DNA from: Halococcus agarilyticus
Lineage (GTDB): Archaea; Halobacteriota; Halobacteria; Halobacteriales; Halococcaceae
Assembly (NCBI RefSeq): GCF_000334895.1
Contig: NZ_BAFM01000001.1
Location: 1-64,000 of the forward strand
Direction: 5' to 3'
Length of the DNA: 64,000 nucleotides
This document shows positions 18,515-27,228 of this stretch, piece by piece. Made by a program: the position numbers and the translations under genes. The notes under the pieces are model-generated. The model saw only the letters and a program-made list of their open reading frames with translations, was not told the DNA's origin and did no database searches. Each line of letters opens with the position of its first letter. Position 1 is the stretch's first letter.

Positions 18515-19471
18515 CTACACGTAGCCGAGCGCGCGCAACCGTTCGTCCACCTCGGACTCGCTCGCGGTCGAGTGCGACTCCACCGCACCCTCGGTGATCT
18601 CGCGCCGCGGCGCGCTGTCGACGGTCGCCCACGGGACAGTCGTGAGGGCGGGGTGTCGACGGCACGGCGGATGGCCGTACGCACGTGGGCCGACGATGGG
18701 GGTCAACCGCTCGCCGACGAGGTTACCGTGATCGGCGGTGATCACGGTCCGTCCGTCGATCCCGTCGAGGAGTTCCGTGACGTGCTCCATGACGTATTCG
18801 AGGTTTCGTCGATACGCCGCCCACACGGTGTCACGGTCGACGAGGCCCTTTTCGAGCGCCTCCCAGACGTGGCGCGCACGGTCGTCGGCATGGGCGCTAT
18901 CGAGCTCCGGTGTCCCGGACCACGACCAGAACTGGAGGTCGGGGTCGTGAACGAACGGGTAGTGTGGCTGGATGTAGTGGACGATCTGGCGCTTGTTCGG
19001 GTGCACGGAATGGGCGTCGAGCGCCGCGTCGGTGACGTGGTCGGCCGGAACCGTGCCCAACTCCGGATCGAATCCGTCGCGCCACACTTCCTCCACACGA
19101 TGGAACGAGCCGGCGGCGTGGCGGGCCAGCATCGGGCTTCCCGCCACGTAGACCGTATCGCCGTACTCGTCGGGAAACGAGTAGCGCATCCACTCGCTCG
19201 TCGCGCTCGCCGGACTCCGCACTCGGCGATACGCGTCGAACCGATCCGCTCCGACAGTCTCTTCGAAGAGGTCGACACGACAGGCGTCGAGAACGACGAG
19301 CGTGTCCCAGTCGGCGTCCATCACGCTGCAGCTCTCACGGCGGGTGCTGGATGCGGCATAAAAGGGCGTGTTTTTCCACTCGCGGGCGCGACGGAGCCAC
19401 CACCCCCGGTCGGTGCGATGGTCCCAGGCTTCCCCGAGGGCGTACCGCGCGAGCGCCGTCGCCGAATTCAT
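18515..19471 (-). CDS. Short alkaline-phosphatase-superfamily hydrolase (third copy)
   Basis: This 318-residue protein shares all signature blocks with the genes at 5300 and 8765: LVVLDACRVDLFEETV, SATSEWMRYSF (candidate Ser/Thr nucleophile), VHYIQPHYPFVHD, VITADHGNLVGERL, and a YGHPPCR His. It ends LRALGYV. The N-terminal 50 residues (ALGEAWDHRTDRGWWLRRA) are basic and amphipathic and may sit on the membrane. No formylglycine Cys is present. Inferred to act on phospho-substituted glycan or lipid carrier. A TTTTTCATA box at about 19493-19503 lies 22-32 bases upstream. Confidence 0.75.
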   Translation of the reverse strand: MNSATALARYALGEAWDHRTDRGWWLRRAREWKNTPFYAASSTRRESCSVMDADWDTLVVLDACRVDLFEETVGADRFDAYRRVRSPASATSEWMRYSFPDEYGDTVYVAGSPMLARHAAGSFHRVEEVWRDGFDPELGTVPADHVTDAALDAHSVHPNKRQIVHYIQPHYPFVHDPDLQFWSWSGTPELDSAHADDRARHVWEALEKGLVDRDTVWAAYRRNLEYVMEHVTELLDGIDGRTVITADHGNLVGERLTPIVGPRAYGHPPCRRHPALTTVPWATVDSAPRREITEGAVESHSTASESEVDERLRALGYV

Positions 19472-19797
19472 AGGCGTTCCTCACCGCTCTGCTATGAAAA
19501 ACTTTCTCTGTGTCGCCTGGATCGCGGATCGAGCCGCGTTTCGTTGATCGCGCGCAGAGAGCCGAAAGCACACCTGAACGACCCGTGTAGTCGATCCGTC
19601 CCGCGTACCATCCGGTCGACTACTGCAGGTCTACCCACGTTCCGTGTTCGTTGTCGGTATTCCCGCCGCCACACTCTTTCTATCGGTGCCAGCTACAGAT
19701 CGGTGTGGTGTATTCGGCACGTTTCGACGCCTCCAGCGCGATTTTCGGAACCGTCGTCTCCGTTACTATTAACTATTCGTACCGTGACATCGTCGAC
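19472..19797. other. Divergent intergenic region
   Basis: This 326-base gap separates the short phosphatase-like gene (leftward) from the esterase (rightward). It holds a TATA-like box for each: about 19493-19503 for the leftward gene and 19765-19777 for the rightward. No convincing coding sequence is seen between them. Confidence 0.5.
19765..19777 (+). promoter_or_regulatory. TATA-like promoter of the SGNH esterase
   Basis: ACTATTAACTATT lies 21-33 bases upstream of the ATG at 19798. This supports that start over upstream in-frame codons back to 19651. Confidence 0.5.
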
Positions 19798-21714
19798 ATG
19801 GCAACACGACGTCGGGTTCTGAAGGCCGTCGGTGCTTCTGGCACTTTCCTGATCGGGAGTGGAGCTGCGGCAGCCGACGGGACGGCACGAACTACCGGGC
19901 GTTCGCAACCGAACGGTAGTGCAACTGCTTTGGATGATCGAATCGACGTCTTCGTGATCGGTGGGCAATCGAACGCCAAGGGTCTCGGTGACGCCAGCAA
20001 GTCGCCAGCCCCCCCATCGGGGACTGCTTACGAGTTCGAAAACGACACCGGAAATATCGTCGAACTCGATGATCCCGTCGGGGTCGGGCAGTATGGAGCC
20101 GCTACCGGGAGTGCGTGGCCGGCGTTCGCCGAGAAGTACTTCGACAGGACGGGACAGAAAGCCGCCTATATCCCGACGGCTGTCGGCAGATCAGCGCAGG
20201 TCGCGGCCGTCCGTGACGGTAGTCCGGATAGTCAAAACCACTGGGACGCCGGTGGTGCTCGCCGGGGAGATACAGTGAACATGACCGAGCGGGCGATGGA
20301 TGCACTCCGCAACGAGGGATTCCAGCCGAGGCTGCGCGGGATGCTCTGGTCCCAAGGTGAATCCGACGCGAACGCGATCGACAGCGGGACGATCTCGATC
20401 GAGGATTACAAGCGCGCTTTCTCAGAGATGTTGGGATACTTCCGCAACAACATCCAGGACCACTTCCCGATCTGGATATTCCAGACCGGAAAGCCGAGCA
20501 CCGGGGACACGAGCGGGTTCCGGAAGATTCGATCGGCACAGGCCGACTTCCCGACGACAGAACAGGATGTTCAGATGGTCTCGACGGTCCAGAAGAACTT
20601 CCCCGACAAGGGCTGGATAGCTCCTCACCGGGTCAGTACACAGGAACTCGGTGTGCTGTCCCACGTTTACCACTACTCGCAACGGGGCTACAACGTGATG
20701 GGTGAGACGGGTGCGGAGAATCTGGAGGAAAGTTCCACCCTCACGATCGAGGAAAACGACGGTTCATGGACGACGTACGGTTTCTCGGTCAGTGGGAAAG
20801 TAACTCCCCGGAAGAACGTCAGTGGGGTCGACGAGATCAGCGCCGACGGGACGCGCGCGACCGGCGGGGTGGTGAGTGGGTACGACAGTTACACTATCAC
20901 CGGCGGGATCACGAGCCTCAGTCTCAGTAGCGACGCGACGCTGTACCTGAACGGTACGCAAGTGGACGTCGAGAAATACCTGCCGGACGTACTGACGGTC
21001 AGGAACCACGGCTCGTGGACGACCTACGAGTTCGCCGCCAGTGGCGGCGTCGCTCCGCGAGCCGGACTGGGGAGTGCCGACGAGGTCCACGCTGATACCG
21101 GCCGTGCGACCGGTGGCGTCGGGAACGGCTCCGACAGCTACTACATCGCGGGCGAACTCACCGACGTCAGCGTCGAGGGGACTGCCGACGTCTATCGAAA
21201 CGGCGAACTGCTCGACGTGGGTGGTGAACGCACGCTCAGAATCGTTGAAACCGGAGATTCGTGGACCACCTACGGGTTCTCGGTGAGCGGGAGCATCAGC
21301 CCGCGGAACAACATCGGCGGGGCGGACGAGATCAGCGCCGATGGGCAGCGCGCGACCGGCGGGGTGATCGACGGCTCCGATGGGTACACCATCACCGGCG
21401 AGATCACGAGCCTCAGCCTGAGCGGCGACGCCACGGTGTACCTCGACGGCGAAGCTCTGAATGTGGAGGAGTACCTGCCGGACGTCCTCACCGTCGAGGG
21501 AAGCGGGTCGTGGAGCACCTACGAGTTCGCCGCCAGTGGCGGCGTCGCTCCGCGAACCGGATTGGGGGGAGCTGACGAGGTCGATGCCGACGCGGGGCGC
21601 GCGACAGGTGGTGTCGTGAGCGGAGACGACAGCTACCTGATCTCGGGTAAACTCACCACCATCAACGTGGATGGGAACGCAACTGTCTATCGCAACGGTC
21701 AGAGAGTTCAGTGA
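19798..21714 (+). CDS. Tat-exported SGNH/CE6-like carbohydrate esterase with four C-terminal repeats
   Basis: It is about 638 residues. It opens with a Tat signal (TRRRVLKAVGASGTFLIGSG). The esterase domain (about 40-310) has FVIGGQSNAKGLGD with nucleophile Ser at about residue 58, MLWSQGESDAN, and a distal HVYHYSQRGYNVMG supplying the His. This is the sialate O-acetylesterase-like (DUF303/CE6) pattern, so removal of O-acetyl groups from a glycan is likely. Residues from about 315 to the end form four repeats in A-B-A-B order (A 84, B 81 residues) with WTTYGF or WSTYEF and ATGGV cores. The same repeats occur in the deacetylase at the left edge and the protease-GH26 fusion, so they may bind or crosslink to the same surface polymer. 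Confidence 0.8.
   Translation: MATRRRVLKAVGASGTFLIGSGAAAADGTARTTGRSQPNGSATALDDRIDVFVIGGQSNAKGLGDASKSPAPPSGTAYEFENDTGNIVELDDPVGVGQYGAATGSAWPAFAEKYFDRTGQKAAYIPTAVGRSAQVAAVRDGSPDSQNHWDAGGARRGDTVNMTERAMDALRNEGFQPRLRGMLWSQGESDANAIDSGTISIEDYKRAFSEMLGYFRNNIQDHFPIWIFQTGKPSTGDTSGFRKIRSAQADFPTTEQDVQMVSTVQKNFPDKGWIAPHRVSTQELGVLSHVYHYSQRGYNVMGETGAENLEESSTLTIEENDGSWTTYGFSVSGKVTPRKNVSGVDEISADGTRATGGVVSGYDSYTITGGITSLSLSSDATLYLNGTQVDVEKYLPDVLTVRNHGSWTTYEFAASGGVAPRAGLGSADEVHADTGRATGGVGNGSDSYYIAGELTDVSVEGTADVYRNGELLDVGGERTLRIVETGDSWTTYGFSVSGSISPRNNIGGADEISADGQRATGGVIDGSDGYTITGEITSLSLSGDATVYLDGEALNVEEYLPDVLTVEGSGSWSTYEFAASGGVAPRTGLGGADEVDADAGRATGGVVSGDDSYLISGKLTTINVDGNATVYRNGQRVQ
20740..21711 (+). repeat. Four A-B-A-B repeat units in the esterase
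   Basis: Units start at 20740 (A1), 20992 (B1), 21235 (A2) and 21487 (B2). A units are exactly 252 bases and B1 is 243. Cores are W-[TS]-T-Y-x-F near the start, PR...ADE in the middle, ATGGV and a terminal NG or DG turn after VY or LY. A2 is nearly identical at DNA level to the units at 34079 and 34586. Confidence 0.85.
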
Positions 21715-22095
21715 AATGAAACCGCCCACAACGAGCTAATTCGGCCGAAGATGACGGTCTGTGTCTGGGTGGAAACGCGCTTGTGACCCTCGGAACTCGC
21801 CCCTTGATCCGACGATGGCTACGTTCGAAAAACTGACGGAGGGTCTGCCGAGGGAACCGTTACAAGTATGGTGGCAGGTTCGTTTCGTTGGGCCAATGAG
21901 CATCCGTCAATCGGCACGTAGACGTATCCCGACGATTCACCCCGTCTTCCGTGCGGCTCGGTGCTCGACCGAACACCAGGCCGGAAGGGACCCCCGAACC
22001 GTTTCGGATCGTGCCGTCTCTGGCAGTCACCTCGCTGTCGATGCGTTTCCGCAGACAGCCGACTGGCGACACGAATCTCGGAAGATGGGGCGAAC
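21715..22095. other. Intergenic region, no supported gene
   Basis: This 381-base gap precedes the GTG-started phosphodiesterase. A 67-codon frame from an ATG at 21896 runs into the downstream start (its stop overlaps the GTG at 22096). Its Arg/His/Ser-rich composition is not haloarchaeal-protein-like, so it was not called. No clear TATA box was found close to 22096. Confidence 0.4.
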
Positions 22096-23730
22096 GTGAG
22101 CAACCCGCAGCTCCTGGTGATCGGTCTCGATGCGGCGTGTTTCGAACAGCTCGATCCCCTGCTCTCGGCCGGCGTCATGCCGAACCTGGCTGAGCTCGTC
22201 GACTCCGGACTCGCCGCCGATCTGGAGACGACCCACCCACCGTGGACGCCCTCGGCGTGGCCCTCGGTCGTCACCGGAACGACGCCGTGGAACCACGGCG
22301 TCTACGACTTCTATCACCACGGAAACGACGAGCCACGGCTGGTGAGCGCACGCGAGATCCGGACGCCGTTCGTCTGGGAGCTCCTTTCGGCGTGTGGTCT
22401 CGAATCGATCGTCGTCAACGTCCCGGTGACTCATCCGGCCCACTCGTTCCGTGGCAGCCTGGTTCCCGGCTACATCGCCCCGGAGGGTGCGGACTGTTTG
22501 ATCGACGGCGAGCGCCAGCCGATGGCTGCCCTCGGCGACGACTATCGGATCTACGCACGCGACGTCGGCTCCAAACGCGAACGGATCGAGGAGTACGGAC
22601 GGCTCACCGACTCGCGGGTGGCCGCGGCCGAGCGCCTCGACGGCCTCCACGACTGGTCGTTCATGATGGTCCAGTTCCAGCGCACCGATTCGGCCTTCCA
22701 CACGATGGGCGACGATCAGCGCGCCATCCGTCAGGTGTACGGCCGGGTCGACGACGCCATCGGATCGCTGCTTGACCTGGCCGGGGAGGACTGCTCGGTG
22801 CTCGTGGTCTCGGATCACGGCATCCGCCAGTACGACCGCGTCTTCAACGCCAACACGTGGCTCCGTGATCGGGGGTACGCCGCGACGTCGCCCGAATCCG
22901 ATCGCTTCGCGTGGAACGAGGAGACGAAACGCGAACGGAAGACCGACGGCGAGACCGACGCGGCGAACGGCACACTCCGACGTGGCCTCGGGGAGATGCT
23001 CGACGGACTGCGTGCGGTGGGCATCACGCCACAGCGAGCCGAACGGCTGCTTTCGACCGTCGGCCTCGACGAGCCGATCCGCCGGGCCCTCCCGACGGGC
23101 GTTCTTGTGGACGCTGCCGACGCCGTCGACGTGTCCCGATCGCGTGCGTACTGCCGGTCGGTGTCCGCGCTTGGACTCCGATGTAACGTCGTCGGCCGGG
23201 ACCCAAACGGCGTCGTTCCGCAGGACGAGTTCGACGAGCTACGGCGCTCGCTCGTTCGCGAACTCTCCGCACTCCGCGATCACGCCGGCAACGCCGTCTT
23301 CGACGACGTGTACGACCGGCACGCGGTCCACGGATCGACCGTCGAGAACGACGCCTCCGCCCCGGACGTCGTTCTCCAACCGACCGACATGCGGTGGAAG
23401 GTTTCGGACGTCATCAAGGAGAACGTCTTCGAGACGACCGACGAGTTCAGTCACACTCGTCACGGGGCGCTGATCGCGGCGGGACCGACGGTCGGCGACT
23501 CCGGTGAGATCACGCCGAGCGTCGTCGATGTCGCCCCCACGGCCCTCCGTCTTCTCGGAGTCGAACCGCCGGAATCGATGGACGGGGCCGAACTCCCCGG
23601 CGTTTCGGTCCCCGGCGAACTGGAGTCGGTTCCGACCGTCCCGACCCGCGAGTACCTCGCGGACGCGACCCGGCAGAACACCGAGACGGTCGTTCGTGAC
23701 CGGCTCCGGGACATGGGATACGTCGAGTGA
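22096..23730 (+). CDS. Type I phosphodiesterase / nucleotide pyrophosphatase family protein
   Basis: It is about 544 residues from a GTG at 22096; no in-frame ATG lies closer to the fold's first strand, LLVIGLDAACFEQLDPLL. The nucleophile Thr lies in HPPWTPSAWPSVVTGTTPWN. Metal residues are in MVQFQRTDSAFHTMG, VLVVSDHGIRQYD and a late His in FSHTRHGALIAAG. It ends RLRDMGYVE. The fold matches archaeal proteins annotated as phosphodiesterase or AP endonuclease-like AlkP members. It would cleave a phosphodiester on nucleotide-sugar or lipid-linked substrates, with the cytosolic side likely because no signal peptide is visible. Its 3' end is duplicated as a relic at about 25778-25858. Confidence 0.8.
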   Translation: MSNPQLLVIGLDAACFEQLDPLLSAGVMPNLAELVDSGLAADLETTHPPWTPSAWPSVVTGTTPWNHGVYDFYHHGNDEPRLVSAREIRTPFVWELLSACGLESIVVNVPVTHPAHSFRGSLVPGYIAPEGADCLIDGERQPMAALGDDYRIYARDVGSKRERIEEYGRLTDSRVAAAERLDGLHDWSFMMVQFQRTDSAFHTMGDDQRAIRQVYGRVDDAIGSLLDLAGEDCSVLVVSDHGIRQYDRVFNANTWLRDRGYAATSPESDRFAWNEETKRERKTDGETDAANGTLRRGLGEMLDGLRAVGITPQRAERLLSTVGLDEPIRRALPTGVLVDAADAVDVSRSRAYCRSVSALGLRCNVVGRDPNGVVPQDEFDELRRSLVRELSALRDHAGNAVFDDVYDRHAVHGSTVENDASAPDVVLQPTDMRWKVSDVIKENVFETTDEFSHTRHGALIAAGPTVGDSGEITPSVVDVAPTALRLLGVEPPESMDGAELPGVSVPGELESVPTVPTREYLADATRQNTETVVRDRLRDMGYVE

Positions 23731-23984
23731 TCGGACCATCTCGCCACCGCCGGCCGCGAGCGCGATCGACGCTCCGGCCGCGGACGCGCTCGACACGACT
23801 AGGGCCCGGCTTGCCCCATGCAATCACCATGTCCTCGTTGGACGTTCAAACGAGCACGCGACACCGATGTGGTCCAACGGTGGCTGTTCCGCTCGATCGC
23901 TTCCGGCGACGACTGGCGACTTGGCGACCTGCGTCAGTGGTAAGCGGGTGAGCACGGGTCGTTCTCAGCCAAACGGCATGGGTA

Positions 23985-23993
23985 GTGTTAAGT
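23985..23993 (+). promoter_or_regulatory. TATA-like promoter of the small membrane protein
   Basis: GTGTTAAGT lies 23-31 bases upstream of the ATG at 24016. Confidence 0.4.
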
Positions 23994-24015
23994 CACCGCT
24001 CGCCGCCGTTCCCAC

Positions 24016-24207
24016 ATGAAACAGTACGTGACACTCGAAGATCGAGCGGCCTATCTCGGGGTATACTCCGGAGTCGTAGCCCTCCTGCTCGTCCCCGCTA
24101 CCGTCCTCCCGATCCGCCTCTCGCGCGGCGCGTTCTGTGGGGCGTGCGTCGTCTCGGTACTGTCCTTCGTGACGAGTTACCTCGCCTTTCTCAAGCAAAT
24201 CACGTGA
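24016..24207 (+). CDS. Small two-helix membrane protein, function unknown
   Basis: This 63-residue protein has two hydrophobic segments, YLGVYSGVVALLLVPATVLP and AFCGACVVSVLSFVTSYLAF, separated by IRLSRG. Its stop overlaps by eight bases the 3' end of the membrane transferase on the other strand (24200), a tail-to-tail overlap. Promoter placement, ATG start and membrane-protein composition support a real gene. It may be a small subunit or regulator of a neighbouring membrane enzyme, but nothing in the sequence proves it. Confidence 0.6.
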   Translation: MKQYVTLEDRAAYLGVYSGVVALLLVPATVLPIRLSRGAFCGACVVSVLSFVTSYLAFLKQIT

Positions 24208-25714
24208 AGCGGATCGCCGTCGCGTCCGCCGTCGGAACCTTCCCGACTATCTGGTAGTCCCGGCGGAGATCGGGGAGACGATCGTTGGCAACCAGCGCCA
24301 GCCGCACGTCTTCGTCTCCGTTGAGTCCCTCCGTGTCCACTCCCTCAAGCTGCCGATCAACCTGATAGGAAAACACGATGAGGTTCGCGCGGATCTCATC
24401 GTCGACGTAGACGGTCTCGCCGGGTTCGGCGAGATTCGCGAATGCGTTCCCGATGGCGCGCTGTTCGGTGTTGTACGAGCCGATCGGATCACCGCCGCTG
24501 GGGGGATAGTGCCCAGGGATCGCCACGAGTGCCGTGAGGCCGACAAGCGTGAGCACCACGAACACCTGATAGTTGATCGGCGACCGTCCACTGAGGCGCG
24601 GACGCACCGTATCGTTGAACACACCCACCGTCGCGGATCCAACCCGCCCGACGATCAGGGCGGCCGGGACGATCGAGGGGAGCAAATACCACTTGTGGTT
24701 CCCCCCTGCGAAACTGTAGACAAAGGGCACCGCAAACAGCCACCACAGGAGGACCGCATCCGCCTTCCAGCCGCCGCGTCGCGCCGGGAGCGAGAGCGCG
24801 AGCGCCCCGGCCGCGCCGAGGACGAGATACCTCGTCAGGCGGTAGTAGATCGGGAAGCGTCTGAAGAACGGGTAGTTCGACCGAGGGATGAGTGTTGCCG
24901 GGCCACCGCTCGTGGACTTCGCGCCGGTCGCCCGTCGGATGACCTGGTCTGCGATCATCTGTGAATAGAGCGCGTCGCCCCGGAGAACCGCCGCGGCGAC
25001 GAACCACGGCAAGGTGACGACGAGGCCAACGAGCACGCCGCCCGCCAACTTCCGAGGTGGATAGTCACGCCAGCCGACGAGTACGATCGGGATAGCGATG
25101 ACGAGGAACACGCTGGCGGCAACCCCCTTTGCGAGGACGGCCAGCGCGCCGAAAACGCCCGCCCATAGCAGATAGCGGCCGTTCTCTCTCCCCTTCCACA
25201 CACACCACACGAACGCGGTTCCGAAGAGTGCGAGCGGCATGTCCGTCGCAGCGGTCCGCCCACCATGTGAGATGAAAAAGGCGGGTGGGAGACCGAGGAG
25301 GAGGAATCCCGCGGCGAGACCGGCGAACTCGTCGTAGCGGTCGGTCCCGATCAGGTAGACGAGAACTGCGAGCGCGACCGTCGCGAGCGCCGACGGAAGC
25401 TTCGCCGCGAAGCTCGTGACGCCGAACACCCCGATCGACAGCGCTTGGAGCCAGTAGACGAGCGGCGGTTTGTCGAGAAACGGCTGCCAGAGGTGTGGCT
25501 GACCGCGCCAGTAGACATGAGGGATGATCCAGTGGCCATCCTGAAGCGCGAACCGGGCGGCGCTCGCGTAGATCGCCCCGTCCCAGCGGACGAGTGCTGG
25601 GATGCCGAGACCGTTGAGATAGAGTACCAGCCCGACGACGGTCAGGAGAGTGACGCTGAAGTGGTGGCGCTGTATTTCGGGCGACGAAAATCGCCCTCCG
25701 AGATTGATTGACAC
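24200..25714 (-). CDS. GT39/GT83-type membrane glycosyltransferase (ArnT/PMT-like)
   Basis: This large membrane protein has the GT-C catalytic loop near its N-terminus: GIPALVRWDGAIYASAARFA (the Asp after the first helix). It also has FLDKPPLVYWLQALSIGVFG (KPP motif) and LAVLAKGVAASVFLV, as in ArnT, PMT and related dolichyl-phosphate-sugar-dependent transferases. About ten helices follow, with a C-terminal soluble tail containing ETVYVDDEIRANLIVF. The frame extends to a GTG at 25810, but that part is antisense to a relic of another gene. The GTG at 25714 (about 504 residues) is therefore preferred. It would use a polyprenyl-phosphate sugar to modify a glycan or protein on the outer face of the membrane. 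Confidence 0.75.
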   Translation of the reverse strand: MSINLGGRFSSPEIQRHHFSVTLLTVVGLVLYLNGLGIPALVRWDGAIYASAARFALQDGHWIIPHVYWRGQPHLWQPFLDKPPLVYWLQALSIGVFGVTSFAAKLPSALATVALAVLVYLIGTDRYDEFAGLAAGFLLLGLPPAFFISHGGRTAATDMPLALFGTAFVWCVWKGRENGRYLLWAGVFGALAVLAKGVAASVFLVIAIPIVLVGWRDYPPRKLAGGVLVGLVVTLPWFVAAAVLRGDALYSQMIADQVIRRATGAKSTSGGPATLIPRSNYPFFRRFPIYYRLTRYLVLGAAGALALSLPARRGGWKADAVLLWWLFAVPFVYSFAGGNHKWYLLPSIVPAALIVGRVGSATVGVFNDTVRPRLSGRSPINYQVFVVLTLVGLTALVAIPGHYPPSGGDPIGSYNTEQRAIGNAFANLAEPGETVYVDDEIRANLIVFSYQVDRQLEGVDTEGLNGDEDVRLALVANDRLPDLRRDYQIVGKVPTADATAIRFT

Positions 25715-25777
25715 TGGATGTTCGGGATACGTGGAACTTACTTCACTATTCTGGATCTTCGCCTGGCTCGCGGTTCG

Positions 25778-25858
25778 CCACCGGTACTCGGACGTGACCC
25801 GACAGAACACCGAAACGGTCGTTCGTAACCGGTGTCAGGACAGAGATACGTCGAGTGA
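25778..25858 (+). pseudogene. Relic of the C-terminus of a phosphodiesterase (duplicate of 23650-23730)
   Basis: Frame translation gives TRQNTETVVRNR, nearly identical to TRQNTETVVRDR at the end of the gene at 22096-23730. The DNA stays alignable through GATACGTCGAGTGA, including the stop, with an indel that destroys the final GYVE. Only the last few dozen codons remain. It indicates that a second copy of the phosphodiesterase gene once lay here, or that a tail-only duplication occurred. Confidence 0.6.
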
Positions 25859-26005
25859 CCGGGCCGGACGGTTATCGAAGCGATGTGGACGGGGCGGTCA
25901 GTCACACGCAAGCGTCATGTATCTACTGTTGTTTATTGTGCACAGTTGTTCGGTCAGCGCGGGATTCGGACCGCGCAGCCGGACCTCATGTGTATCCTGT
26001 AACCA

Positions 26006-26014
26006 GTTTTATTG
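26006..26014 (+). promoter_or_regulatory. TATA-like promoter of the metallophosphoesterase
   Basis: GTTTTATTG lies 31-39 bases upstream of the ATG at 26045. Confidence 0.5.
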
Positions 26015-26044
26015 ACGTAGAGCGATTGTTGACCGGTGGTGGCT

Positions 26045-27151
26045 ATGTCAGATAGTGACAGCCGCAAGACGATGCGGAGACGCACCGTTCTTCAGGCCAC
26101 TGCCGGGGCTGCGATCGTCGGCACTGCAGGGTCCACCACCGCTGCTTCCTCCATACAGGACGACGAGTCCGCCGAGTTTCGACGGGACGACTCGCCCGTT
26201 CGGTTCTCGCCGGCGATCCGGAACGCGGACCCGCTCAAAGTGGGGATCGTCTCGGACATCCACTGGCGTGACGAGCCCCGCCCGCAACACATCGTCTCGA
26301 AGGAGGTGGCCAAGGAAAACCTCCGCAGGGCTGCAACCGAGCTCAACGAATGGGGAGCGGACTTCGTCGTCCAACAGGGCGACCTCGTCGACGGATGCTG
26401 TGGTCGGGCCGAACGCCCGCCGGGGGCAATCAGACGCGGCATTCGCGAGGCGAGGGCGTTTTTGGACGACGTTCTCGACGCACCCGTTCACCACGTCCTC
26501 GGCAACCACGAGTACATGTGGCCGAACGCGGACATCGAACGGACGTACTCGATCTACGGCTGGGACGGACTCGAAGACACGTTCTACACGGTGAAACGGA
26601 AGGGAGTCACCTTCGCCGTGCTGAACTCCGCGTACACCGAAACGAACCGAAAACAGAATACCACCGATCACCGGATCCCGCAGGAGTGTCTTTGCTGGCT
26701 GCGTGATATCGTCGCGGAGACCGACGGTCCGCTGTTTTCGGTCTCCCACGTTCCGCTGACCGGTGGCGACGGCACGAAGTACGACTCCACACGAGGGGCG
26801 ACCACGGCACTCGAACATCTCCACTCGGCACCCGGCTACGTCGGGGGGTTTTTCGGCCACTCGCATCACGCCCCGAACTGGAAGCGTGTGCGTGTCCAGA
26901 CCGATAGCCGTGGATCACCGCACGTCCACACGTGCTCGCCGAACTACTTCGCCGAGGGCGACGCGGTTCGACACAGCCGTTCGTCAGAGCGTCTCGTCCC
27001 GTACACCAAGGTCGCCATCTCACCCGCCGGCTGGCAGGCGATCGCCTCATACGCGGACTGGGATGTGCGGACGAGCGCCAACTGGCGCTACGAGACGGAC
27101 GCGCTCCGCTCGCTACGTCGGAACGACTGCTCTTCCAACGCTGGCGGCTGA
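26045..27151 (+). CDS. Tat-exported calcineurin-like metallophosphoesterase
   Basis: It is about 368 residues. The N-terminus carries a Tat motif and hydrophobic stretch (RRRTVLQATAGAAIVGTAG). The dimetal site motifs are complete and in order: GIVSDIHW, QQGDLVDG, VLGNHEYMW, FSVSHVPLTGG and GFFGHSHHAPNW. These are typical of secreted phosphodiesterases or phosphatases of the calcineurin superfamily. It would act outside the cell, possibly trimming phosphodiesters of surface polymer or scavenging phosphate. The GT4 gene follows directly; its start at 27229 leaves a short gap with its own TATA-like box. Confidence 0.8.
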   Translation: MSDSDSRKTMRRRTVLQATAGAAIVGTAGSTTAASSIQDDESAEFRRDDSPVRFSPAIRNADPLKVGIVSDIHWRDEPRPQHIVSKEVAKENLRRAATELNEWGADFVVQQGDLVDGCCGRAERPPGAIRRGIREARAFLDDVLDAPVHHVLGNHEYMWPNADIERTYSIYGWDGLEDTFYTVKRKGVTFAVLNSAYTETNRKQNTTDHRIPQECLCWLRDIVAETDGPLFSVSHVPLTGGDGTKYDSTRGATTALEHLHSAPGYVGGFFGHSHHAPNWKRVRVQTDSRGSPHVHTCSPNYFAEGDAVRHSRSSERLVPYTKVAISPAGWQAIASYADWDVRTSANWRYETDALRSLRRNDCSSNAGG

Positions 27152-27197
27152 GTCCGTGGCGGCGAGCATTTGCGACGGCTGTGGAGGAAGGAGAACC

Positions 27198-27206
27198 GAT
27201 AAATAC
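27198..27206 (+). promoter_or_regulatory. TATA-like promoter that supports the GTG start at 27229
   Basis: GATAAATAC lies 23-31 bases upstream of the GTG at 27229. Confidence 0.45.
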
Positions 27207-27228
27207 GGTGGAGCGGTGGCCTCGGACA

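Noticed and set aside
20764-21729. Minus-strand frames with internal repeats at 20764-21729 and 33932-35203
   Set aside because: The periodicity is the antisense image of the coding repeats on the plus strand.
21896-22099. 67-codon frame whose stop overlaps the phosphodiesterase start
   Set aside because: Arg/His/Ser-rich composition is unlike haloarchaeal proteins; the overlap is probably chance.
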